Shown here: one piece after another, positions 35,401 to 46,173 of the stretch
How the letters are laid out: the number at the start of each line of letters is the position of its first letter
Numbering within the stretch: position 1 is the first letter of the stretch
Assembly (NCBI RefSeq): GCF_047495875.1
Contig: NC_092497.1
Span: 60,549,477 to 60,613,476 of the forward strand
Source: Pithys albifrons albifrons
Lineage: Eukaryota > Chordata > Aves > Passeriformes > Thamnophilidae
DNA length: 64,000 bases
Direction: 5' to 3'
Made by a program: the position numbers and the translations under genes
The notes under the pieces: generated by a model
What the model was told of the DNA's origin: nothing
What the model saw: only the letters and a program-made list of their open reading frames with translations
Database searches by the model: none

Positions 35401-37273
35401 GTATATAACAGGTGGAAATATTTCTCTGTAGCATCTGCTTTGGAGTGCATTTATTACTTAGGATTCTGAAAGATAAATAGATACAGTTAGACAGGTGTTC
35501 CTCAATTTTTCTATGCCCTGGAATGGCAGTTCTGGTTCTTGAACATTAAGCTGCTTTCAATGTGCTTTGTTCTTTATCTGATTGACATATTTTTGCACAT
35601 TTTGCAGTCATTGTTTACATGTACAACTGCATGACATCACCATGTCCCACTTCTGACCTAAACTGTTTTTCAGACCTAGATTAGATGTCCAGAGTTAAAA
35701 GCCACTCTTCACTCTTTATGTTCTGCCTCAACTTTCTGTAGGCTTTGAAAGGAGATATAGAGAGTTTCTATCCTTCTCAAGCAGAAGCAGAATGCATTAA
35801 GGCTGTCTGTCATCTCTAAAGAGTGCTAAATTTATCTTTTACAGTGAAAATGGTGTCCAAGTGTAGTGCTTGTATTGAAAACCACTGTTTTCCAGTAAGT
35901 ACTAGAAAAACATCTTTGTGGTCCATCTGGTGGGTCTGTTTACTGCTTTTATTTGCATAACATCTTTCCTTTGGAAAAGAGAAAAACAGGTTTTGTCAGT
36001 ATTCCTATTTTCAGTGTGGTGTGTTGTTAGACATACCAGCTCTGAATCAGTTGTCTTCTTAGAATATGGGTTTATCAGGGGAAGAAAGATGAGTGAAGTG
36101 GGTTCCAACTCTCATTAGCACCAGAGCATATATGTTGTCCATGTTCAAGTGTCCTGGATTAAAATCATGGCCACATGGCTATGTGAGTGGTCCCTTCACC
36201 TTCCTCAAATCATACTGAGGGTGTGTTCATCGCTTTCACTTCCTATACTTAAACAGTTTTTGTGCCTGAATTAGTTTGTAGATATACCCTATTCCATCAG
36301 TCTGAACCACATTTTTGATATAACCAGGGAAAAGATAGACTGGCATAATCTAAAACTGTAGTATTTTAAATGTGTGGCAATTTAGTTTATGTTCTGCCTA
36401 CCAGATTTACTGATTGACCCTAAACAGGACTGTGAGAGTAGCTGAGCCAAACAGAGCATAGTCTTCTAAAAATGCAGAAATGCTTAGGCAAAAACTAAAG
36501 GGATCTAACAGGAACAAAGTTATGGGACTGCTGGCAGCTCCAGCAGGTAAATGGAGAAAGTAGAAGACTGTAGAAGAGGAGCAGAGCGTGGAACAGCCTC
36601 CAGTGTCCTTGGGAGTACACTCTGCATTGTGCAAAAAATTCTTGAATACTTGGGCATTTATAGAAAATGTAATAAAAGCTGTTTGCTCTAAAGGGTGAGG
36701 CTTGGGTTTAGCCAGAATTGTTGCTATTTTGTCAGCCATAAGCGCTTAGCTTTATTGTCAGGATAGGACATAGTCCCCGACGAAGTGCTGTGATCTGTGT
36801 GCTTGAAACAGTTTTTTGAATTTGTGAATGTAATCAGTGCTTAACAAGCACTAGTTTTATTTCATTAAAAGCATTAATTTCCTGACTGAATTAATAAATT
36901 TACTATCGCCAACAGATCTTTTATTAAGTCAGTGGACAAATTTTTTTTTATTTTCAAAGATTCAGTTGGAGGAATGAGGAAAGAATCCCTGAATGAAGAC
37001 ATGGATAAAGTTCTCAACTATAAAGTGAACCTCACAAAAACCCCCCAAACTTCACATTTCTTTTCAGGATATATCAAATAATTTAAAGATATGTTATATT
37101 TTGGCTCCGTTTTTGAAGCCAAAGCTTTAACAACCCTAACTACTAAAATTCTTCATGGAACTGCCATATCCTAATACTTTATGCTTTAACTTCTGTAAGA
37201 GAAATGCATTATTAACTTGCACTGCATATGAAAATATTGTAAATGCATAATTAAGAATCTAGATGGATGGTCT
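32471..37273. other. Intronic DNA, nothing recognised
   Basis: Begins with the A-run next to the LTR. A T/G-rich tract lies at about 34842-34920. The 89-aa + frame at 34277-34546 is unrecognised. No LINE, LTR or exon was seen elsewhere. Confidence 0.4.
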
Positions 37274-37846
37274 TGAAGTAGAGAAAAGCCAGAACCTAGG
37301 GTATTTCACTAAAAGCACCCAACTTTCCGGGGAGTCTCCAAGAGATAAAGTCTAATTTATGGAAGACATCTAACTCTCAGTGAAGTCATAATTAAAGGCC
37401 CATGTAGCGAAGAGGTTAATCCCAAGAAAAAAGCCAGAACACCATGTTTGACAAGACCCACTGCGAGAATCTGCAAGAATCAGCAAAATTAGACCAAGTT
37501 GAAAAGTTCATGAGGATGAAGAGCAAAAATACGACCACCACCAGAAGAAGTAACAGGATCTCCCCTCATAATATTCCTCAAAATGGACAGCTCCACCCCA
37601 ACTCCGCCTGCTATGAATATTATAACTAGATATCGCAATATTATAATTGTGCATGAATATGTAGGTAAAAATATTGTAATACCTCACTAGAAATGTATAA
37701 ATACTGTAGCTTCTCACTGTAGATTTTGGAGCTCTTTTGTCCGATACTAATCAGAGAGTTACCGCAACGTTGTCTTAATAAATACCTTGCTGTTTATTGA
37801 CTAAAACTTCGTCTCTAAACAGTTTGTTCTGCCTTTTTGGGCATCA
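37274..37846 (+). mobile_element. Solo LTR of an endogenous retrovirus, sense, with 4-bp TSD
   Basis: The 573-bp segment starts TGAAG and ends GCATCA (TG..CA termini with TGA/TCA inverted ends) and is flanked by GTCT on both sides (37270-37273 and 37847-37850). LTR-like signals appear in the right order: a TATA box TATAAATA at 37695-37702; GGAGCTCTTTTGTCCG at the expected cap/R region; a polyadenylation signal AATAAA at 37777-37782; then a U5 with CTAAAACTTCGTCTCTAAACAG. A 4-bp duplication fits class I (gamma-like) ERVs. No internal retroviral genes follow, so this is a solo LTR left by recombination. It lies in CAMK4 orientation, so its promoter and poly(A) signal could in principle act in sense. 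The 5' boundary rests on the TSD and is less certain than the 3' part. Confidence 0.75.
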
Positions 37847-38112
37847 GTCTGTTGATCACAATGAGTACTGTTCATTCTCAGTTAAATCTTCAAAAAAGAA
37901 TTGTTGGTCAATTTGAATAAGTTCTGGGAATTCAGACTTAAAATGTCTGAGCGCAGAAGCAGCATTTCAACACATGTTGAACTGTTTGCAGTTTGGCATC
38001 ATATAATATTTCATTCATATTTTTTCAAACATTAAGAAAAGAAATCATGGGAAGGAGTGGCAAAAGTACATGATGTCTTTGACAGATTGGTTCTTCTTCA
38101 GAGGAAAATGTT

Positions 38113-38453
38113 CTGTGTGTGAGTGCAATGCCTAATCATCCGTCTGTGGAGCACAAAGCAGAGTGCAGCAGGACTGACAGGCCTCTCAAAGAACCTGCCT
38201 GTCTCACAACAGCCTCATGAAGATCTGTGGAGGTCCTTGTCAAGACTTTCCTCACTAGTGGTTCATCACAGCTCTTTTCGCAGGCTGTGGATGCTGAAGC
38301 TGTACCTCTGGAGCACCAGCTTTTTGCTTATATTGACAGCTGCTCTGTGTGACTGTGACCCAGTTGGTGCACACATAAACCAGTGCATGGGCATAATTGA
38401 CCACACCTTTTATTCCAAGCTGCTCTCTGAAAGTACACAGGGAACTGTTTAAA
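38113..38453 (+). pseudogene. ZP3-type zona pellucida domain relic, frameshifted
   Basis: In one + frame, with a stop at 38218-38220, the peptide includes RPLKEP, then SVEVLVKTFLTS, and VPLEHQLFAYIDSC before a stop at about 38350. After a frame change it continues DPVGAHINQCMGIIDH and SKLLSES, ending at the stop near 38450. Order and spacing follow the ZP-C part of ZP3-like egg-coat proteins: a conserved-cysteine region, an S.E.LVFSL.LM segment, PL.L(F/Y)(V/I)DSC, then about 25 residues later a (I/F)I(D/E).HGC..DSKL segment. The HGC cysteine segment is disrupted (HTFYSKL). At least one frameshift and one in-frame stop show it is not functional. No intron is apparent across the match, so it may be a processed copy. 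The identification is from pattern memory, not a search, and could be coincidental. Confidence 0.42.
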
Positions 38454-39250
38454 AATGTGCTTAAAAAATAAAACGTGAATCTGGAAATCCTATGGAGATT
38501 TATGTTGCAAATACTGCTTAACTGCAGCTCTATTTTACATTATAGTAGAGGTTGGAAATGCCAGCTTTCAGGTATGTCATTGGAGTAAGCTGTACTTGAA
38601 GTTTCAGTATGATGGGGAGAACATGAAAGAAGTAATTTATTTTTAAACCTCTAATACATCACTGTGCTGAATCCCTTAGGTGCAGAAGTACAGGCTGACA
38701 CAGATTGGATGAGAATCATTGTCCTGGATTACAGAGCAACTCCGACCGCTAAAAAGCCTCTATCCTTTTAAAATGGCAACTTCAGCCTTTCTCTTGTATG
38801 TCCAATTATTGGCTTGATCAGTGGCTGGTACAGAGAATTTCAAGAAAAGACAAAAGGTGTCTATATACGAGAAGATCTGGAATATTCTGGAAAACAGTAA
38901 TTTCACTCTCATGACTACAGGAAAAGAACTCCCCTATCTCACTGCGTAGTGGTCACAGTTTCTTGCAAATGTAAGTCAGTATAAATACGCTTGCTTGCAG
39001 ATGTATGACATTGATTAACAGGATAGTCTGTGATCACTGTCACTGAGAATGGTTTCCATGACATTCTGAACATCCTGTTGGAGTTTTTGTAGGTTTATCT
39101 GCACTGGAAACTGTCAAATGATAGAATGGTTTTCACAAAGAGTAGAAAAGGCAACATGGAACAGAAGACACAACAACAGCGCTAAGAAGAAAAAGTTGTC
39201 CTTCACTTAATAAGGAATATTAACAAAGAAAACATTGTGTGGAGAAAGCC
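38454..39250. other. Intronic DNA, nothing recognised
   Basis: About 800 bp between the ZP-like relic and the right inverted-repeat arm. No repeat or frame was recognised. Confidence 0.45.
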
Positions 39251-41072
39251 ATTGCATTAGATTTGTTGTAATTTCTCACCATCCTACACTGTTACTTATT
39301 GCCAGGAATTAAAACCAACTTCCCCAAGATGAGCTTATTTTGCTTGTGATGGTAAATGCAGAATGATCCTCCTTGTCCTTAACTTGACCTTTTCTTTGTA
39401 TTTTTCTTCGTCACATCCCCTTGAGCAGGGAAAGGGATAGAGCAGCTTGGTGGGCATATGGTGCCCAGCTGAGCTCAACTCATCCCATCTGCAAAGAGTC
39501 GCTTTTAGCTTCTACACCGTGGGTAAAACAAAATCCCCTGAGACAAATCTGGGGGCTGGCTCAAAATCCAAGGCGGATAAAGTGACTCCAGGTACCTTTA
39601 GGTCAGAAATCAAGCAACTTTAAGCACCAGAGGAATCAGGTTTTGATCAAGCTTCTGATGTAAACCAATGCCACTAAAAGCTGAACTCATTTTTAGATGG
39701 AACATGACTGAATATGAAAAGGATTATAAAATGAGACGGCAAAAATAATGGTGGAGTATTGGACTGAGACACAGAAGTTGTTCCTAGAACAAATAATGTC
39801 TTAGCACTTCTTTTATAGTATAGTTTATTGCTCCAGATGACAGCTGATGCAGAAAAGACTGAGCTTGAGGTTTGGAAATGGTCTTGTATTTGGAGTTAGA
39901 AAGGACTGGGAGGTTCATGTAGTTGTGGAAGCCAAAACTTGTGCCTCGATGTTTCAGGAAGATCTGGAGAAAATGCAACCATGCTAAACTTCCACTGATG
40001 CAAACATGTTTGAGGAGGGAATGCGAGGGAGTCGCTCCAAACTGCAAACTCAGACTTGCTGACCTTCATAGCTCTAGAAATGACAGCCCTTGCTGACATT
40101 AACGCTTTTCAAGGTGGGATGTAAGAATAGTTTGCAGGAGACTTCCCTTTAACTTTGAATTGAAGCTGCTGAGTGACATGTCAAGAGTCCTCTGCCCTGA
40201 ACTCTCACATTGGCATTGGCCAAATGAGCCAACACATTAGATGCCAAATGTGGCTTGGAGTCTGTTACCTGTGGTCCTTTCTCTGTCTTCTCACCCAGCA
40301 CTTCCAAGGCAGAGAAGTTCAGTGAAGTCAAGAGCTCATAATGCACAGCTTCAGCTAAGGAAAAACAGAACTCAGGAAGTGAACACTGAAGGCAGGCCAC
40401 AGCTTCCTCATACAAGGTGTTTTTTTCATGTGCTTCTGTTCTTCCTGTCCTCCAACATTTCTTTGTTTCATAAAACATTTCCCGGTGCCTCCTGCCTTGA
40501 GACCTACAGCCTTTTTTGGGCATGTTGTGCATGCTGCCCTCCATCTCTTACAAGCAACAAAACACATGATTTTCACACTCCCTGGTCTATGGTGGTCCAG
40601 TTATGAAACATCAAAACTAGAAAGAGTAGTAACACAGCAGGACAACCCGTGAGCAGCACTACTGCTGACCAGGAAAAACACAGAACTTCTGAAATTGAAT
40701 ACAGAAGCCACAACTAGTTTTGGTTGTTTGGGGTTTTTGGTGGTGATGGCCTTGTTGTTTTGTTTGTTTGTTTGTTCTTTTTGTTATTTCCTGAAGCACA
40801 TTAGGGATATCCCATCTACTTTCTGTATTCAGAGCTCATGACCTGATTCCTTCCATTCTCTGCCTGCTTGATTTAAGTGCCTGTGGGTTCTGCCTTTCTG
40901 GTGGACAGGCAGACTGTTTCCTTACCCTACGTTTTGTGCAGCATTAGTGTTCTTGAATTTCTGCTATACACCAGTGTAAAGTAAAAGCCAAGTAAAGTAA
41001 ATAATTACACCCACGAAAGGCACAGCAAGATATTCCCATCCAAGCATGAAACTTATATGTTTAAAATTTATT
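39251..41072 (-). repeat. Right arm of ~1.8-kb inverted repeat pair
   Basis: Reverse complement of 23261-25032. In this arm the LTR-like R-U5 segment (39360-39490) reads on the + strand: CCTTGTCCTTAACTTG.., pyrimidine-rich, then AAAGGGATAGAGCAGCTTGGTGGGCA and CCCAGCTGAGCTCAACTCATCCCA. The distal part (40800-41072) is more diverged from the left arm: a stretch at 40840-40930 has no good counterpart, whereas TTAGTGTTCTTG..TACACCAGTGTAAAGTAAAAGCC matches. A T/G-rich tract (about 40713-40785) corresponds to the A/C tract of the left arm. Frames of 66-131 aa occur on both strands and mirror those of the left arm. Confidence 0.92.
39712..40448 (-). repeat. High-identity core of the inverted repeat, right copy
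   Basis: Partner of 23831-24567: 737 bp, collinear, six substitutions and no indels by direct reading. Two of the six differences are CG in the left copy and CA here (left positions 24054 and 24257), consistent with CpG decay after the last homogenisation. Confidence 0.85.
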
Positions 41073-44000
41073 CTGATGTAAGATTTTTCATTCCCATTTC
41101 CACTCTGTTTTTCCCATCACAGTGGTTGGTAGGAGATCTCTCTGTCCTTGCTCAAACCTTATCTCAGACTTTCTGTTACACTTGCACCCACCAGAGTCCT
41201 ACATGGAGAACCTGTGTCTCTGAAAATGAAGGTGTGGTGGTCCCAGCTTCCTGCCCACTTTGTACCTTGGAGTGGGTGAGAGGTGGTACCAAGGTGGCTG
41301 GTGTGCACTGCTCCAGAGCATCTGCATTGAGAGCCAAGGACTGATGCAGCCCCTTCATGTGTTCCTGATCCAGCATTTAGGGAAGATCCAGACCTACTTA
41401 AGTCTTTTCCAGCCACCAAAGTCTACCTAGCTGAAAAGTCAGGCTTTATGCTTTTGGAAGATCAGACCTGCCTTGATACCTCCCCTGCACTTGCAATAAG
41501 TTGGCCTTTGGTTATCAGTCTTGGCAAAACTGCAAAACTTGTTACTCTAATGGAAATAATCCCCTCTGACAAAACCTGCAGCAGAATATATTACCTTAAT
41601 GCCATCTTCATTTTCTCAAGATTTTTTCTGTTTTATATCTAGTAGCATTGTCTGTCTGTTGCTGATTTATTGTAAAAGCTTATTGTACAAGCTACTTCCT
41701 GTAGCTTTGTTAATGCAATAAAATAACAAGCAAGTGTAAGTCTGCAGGTAATTATTATGATGATGGCAAATTAGTTTTTTTGACTGTTACAAAAATAATA
41801 GAAATGATAGTTTAAAAGTACCCTCTATTGTGGGTAATCAGTTATTTCAATTTATCTTTGGAGAATACATGTAAGCATGATCAGAATACACATAACATTA
41901 TAAAAGATGTTCATTTAGAGAGCATTAGCAAAATATTATACATTCCTCCCAACTCCTTTGCATTGCCTGGCCTTTAGACTTACATCTCATAACTGAAAAT
42001 GTCTGTCCCACCAGGGTTAAAGAAGAAAATATATGGAGTAACTAGAAAAAAAGCCCAAGAACTTTTAAATGTGCCATGTATTAAAATTTTGTTTGTTGTC
42101 TTGTGACAAGGGATCCTGGGCTGTCATTGAACATAAACTTTTCTGCAAAAGCAATTTATTTCAGAGAAGCCATTGCACAGAAGTTGGTGATTCAACAGAA
42201 CACAAACCTCCAAGGAGAAAGCCATGTAGCTTTCCAAAATCAAGGCTATTCAGGATAAACGTGGGCACAAGAGCTTCTGGAATCCCAAATGTAACCAGGC
42301 CTAAATTAGCTCACTAAGAAGTTTTTCAACACCAGATTTAGACATGCAGGCATGAATAGCTGTGAATTTTTCCCTGCCTGATCTTAAAAGGTTACTTTTA
42401 TACACAGAGCAAGCTGTTAAAAGTCCATAAGCTCTGTTCTACTTCCCTTCCCTTGGCCAGGAAAACCTAGAGTCATTAAAGTATGTGTGAAGATGTTCAT
42501 ATTACCACATGCTGTCATTTAGTGCAAAGGCCAGTTTGCCTTCTGCACCTGGAGATGGTCATGAAAAGCAGTGATCAATAATGTCGACACCTGCTCAATG
42601 TACAGACTCTCTAAAACGCTTCCTGATGAAGGAATGTTTCACCAGAGAAAAAAGATGCAGGTAATTCTGCAACGGTCCAGTAAGGAAGTTATTGCAACAT
42701 GCTTTAGAAGGTTTTACAACGTTTTTAGTGCTCAGCGCTCTTTCTCCTCACATGCACTCCTTATAAAGATTAAATGAATAATGTTTATTCCTCATTACTA
42801 TCTTTTAACGGGAGTAGAAAAATGCTGCCCATGAGGTAGTGATTTAAATGGTGCTTAAAGTAAGACATGTATTTCCAGGGGAGCTTTTTTCATTGTTTCA
42901 GTCATCAGGCTTTGTGTGGTGCTTTGGGAGGGTCAGTAGGTGCAGGAAATGTCACATAGACAGGAAATGCATGCACAGCATCTGTGGCTGTAAAAGTATG
43001 CCCAAGAATTTGGATCTGTGTCTTACACAGATAGTGGAAACACCTGGTTTTGAAAACGTGCTCCATTGTGTTCAGTGTTCAGTACCAAGGACAAAAATAT
43101 GCATGAGCTTTTAACAATTTACTTGGTCCACTCTTCCACCTCGTATTCTTTGCTTTCTGTATTTCATTGAACTGCCCAAAAGTGAATAGGTAAGTAGTTC
43201 CCAGTCCCTGAAAAGAGAAGAGCACTCGCAAAGGAAACTCAGTTCTAAATAAAATATTCAGAATTGGTGTCAGGATCTGTTGGACTCAAGACTTTCATGT
43301 TGAAAAGTTAAGTTCATACTATGACAAGTTCATTTTCAGTCACCTTTCAGTGGCATGATTTTTTCAGACTTGGTAGGAAAGAAATTGCTTTTCCTATTGA
43401 GAACTCACCTGCTGTTTTAGAAATACAGTTATGTGCCTCTAATCCAACATTTAAAGGGGCTACAGGAAAAAGAAGAAATAGTGAATATATTTTCTATACA
43501 TTTTTCTTACACAGTGTGGTACGAAGTGCTCTTATCTTCACTTCATATCTTCATTTCAGCAGTCTTCCCTGAAGCTTTGTTCAAGAGCCAACTTTGTGGA
43601 AGTTGACTACAATTTATTTACAATGGATGTATGTCTTTGGCTGTTCTCCTTTTGTTTTTCTGCTGAATGCAGTGAAGGCTGAATCTAAAAAAATATCTTG
43701 TTGGTCTACTGCATTGCCTTGCAGGCAGTCTAATCAGGAATCAATCAAAAGTCCTTTCACCTCAAATACTAGAAAATCAACTAAACAGCTTAAAGTTATA
43801 GACTGAATAACTGAAAATGTACGGATGTTTTCATTCTCTAAAGCAAATCAGCCAAAACTCTGGAACGCAATGGAATTAGCTCTCTTTTCCAGAACTATAT
43901 ACCTTTTTTCCACTAACCTTGCCTTATTTAAAGATTAATTTTATTCTTGGTAAGAATGTGGGAGTTCAAAGGTTTTTTCCTCTTCCTAAATTACGTGAGT

Positions 44001-46045
44001 TTTGTGAAATTTTCCATTCTCTTTACAAGTTGTGAAATGAGAGGGAAGGGAGGGCTGCAGTTGTGTGCAATTGCCTGCAAGCCCTGTATATGTAGTTGTT
44101 GGTGTTTAAAAGAAGCTTTTAGATTAGAGTTGAATAATTAAAGAACTATTTGTCAGATTATGTTAGAAAGTGAGTCTGGGGCACTTCACATGAACTGTGC
44201 ATTGTGAGAATTTCCAAATTTATATGTATGTGCTTCTTTAAGTGAAGGCAATAGCATTAATGCCACGGAGTGTGCATTTTTTCCACTAATTTTCATTTCT
44301 ATGTGTGTCATAACTTTGTTTCTTTTTTCCTTTATTTTTTTCCCTGTTTAGTCTGTTAACTTCAAACAGGACATTTAATTTTGAACTAATTTAATTTCTA
44401 TAAATCCATTTGGCCTTCTAGTGTACATGTGAGGAAGAGTAAATTAATGTGCTTTTATGCTTCTGTAAAATGTACAAAAAGCCATTATTGTTTATGGAAA
44501 TCAGTCCTGGACCTTGATCTGTTGCTGCAGTTTTGGCAGCACATATTTCCATGGCTTTCTACTACGTATAGTTTTCTTGGGACCAGTCATTCTTCACCTG
44601 ACTTTTTTTGGACAAACTAGATTGTGTAAGAACTGTGACTGCATGAAGCACAAACCAATTTATTTTTCAAAAGTCAATTCAGAATTTAAGGAATTTAATC
44701 CAAATGAAATGTACAAGAGATTACATTGAGGAGTGTATTTGTACTGAGTTGATTCAAAAGACAATATAAATCCCAGGATGAGTGGGCATGGTGTGGAGAT
44801 GCTGACCTACTTTTGAAAAGATCAAATTTCCTACTTCCAGTGAAAATACTGTCAATGACTGTTTATTTTATTATAAAAACTGCAGCTCTAGGAGTTCACC
44901 CTTTCTGTCTCCTGTGACCAAATAAACACGTGGCTACATTTCATTTTTGTCACCATTCCTGTTTCAGAGGGAGAAGCGTTTTGTGGGTTTGGGGGAAGAA
45001 AGGCTTTTTCCAAACTGGGTCAAATTCTATTTCTTGCTTTGTCTTTTCTTTCTCTGCCAGTCTCCACTGCAGGATCCTGCAAATTCCGTTTTCTCCTTTA
45101 TGTGAAAATTCTGCTGATCACTTCCACCTCCTTAACACTCCTCCTGGGCGTTTCTGCCTTCCTTCCATCTGTGCTGACACCACTATTTTTGACTGCATGT
45201 ATTTGAAGTGTGACCATGCCTTTTTTCTCAGTTTTGCAGTCTGGACTCACTGCAGGCATTATGGTGCTGCTGAGCATCTTCTAAAACACTGTCCTCCTAA
45301 AATAACTGGAAATTCATTAGCATATGAGGATAATAGGGAAAATAATCCGGAATGCTCAACAAATTTTATCTTGTGGAGGGAAGTTTTGCATGTACATTTT
45401 AAATATTATGAAAACATTTTTCTAATTTGTGTGGAAAACAACATAATTGCAGAGGTCAGTCCTTAACTATTAGTCTATTTCACATATTAAGTAGCACTTT
45501 TAATACTTAAAATTTTAAGGCAATCATTTGACTAAATGGTCAGTGAGTTTATCATGATGCTGAAGTGTTTGTACTTCAGTATTTTGTAGTTTACTATTTC
45601 TGTGGTAACACTGACTTGTGTGTGTCACAGCTGCAATGCATTCCATGCACAGGACATGAGATTTCTCATGAGTTGTCATTTTCTTATTTTAGGTGGTATC
45701 AGATGAGTGAGTGCTTTTGTTTTCCATTAGGATCAAGTTGTTAGGATGTATGTGTTATTTTTAGGTTTTTTGTAAGTTTAAAACTGGATATAGAAACATA
45801 TTTGTGTAGTAAAGATTAGAGCATACACAGTAAAATTATTTGGGTTTTTAGTTGTTGCTGCTGCTGCTGTTGTTGTTCTGTAGCATGTTCACAGCTACAC
45901 TTGGGCTTTTAAAAGTAAATCTTTAACAGAATCATTAATCATCTTTCCAGGCAGAAACATGTATGTCAGTAGAAGAGAATGACAATATTTTCAACAATAC
46001 AGGAATTCTAGTTACTGTTTTCTAACTTGTCTATCTATATATTCC
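41073..46045. other. Intronic DNA; CTG-rich microsatellite near 45853
   Basis: About 5 kb. A TTGTTGCTGCTGCTGCTGTTGTTGTT trinucleotide run lies at 45852-45877. The GC-richer patch at 41190-41370 next to the right repeat arm is unidentified. The 178-aa + frame at 44930-45466 is the longest in the window but is cysteine/phenylalanine-rich, with no domain and no codon bias to support it. Confidence 0.4.
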
Positions 46046-46173
46046 AAGAATATGCCTTTTTTTGTTTTGTTTCATTGGTTTTGTTGTTTGTTTGTTTTTT
46101 GTTGGTTGGTTTGTTGGGGTTTTTTTGTTTGTTTTTGGTGTGGGTGTGGGTGTGGGTGTGTGTGTGTGTGTGT
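46046..46173. repeat. T/G-rich tract ending in (TGTGGG)n/(TG)n
   Basis: A G-interrupted T run (46056-46137) passes into three TGTGGG-type units and then a (TG) dinucleotide run to about 46173. It yields a valine/glycine/phenylalanine-rich open frame by composition. The GGG-spaced part might form a G-quadruplex. Confidence 0.85.

Noticed and set aside
44930..45466. 178-aa open frame, the longest in the window
   Set aside because: No recognisable domain, odd Cys/Phe/His-rich composition and no splice or promoter context. A frame of this length is expected by chance in 64 kb of six-frame sequence.
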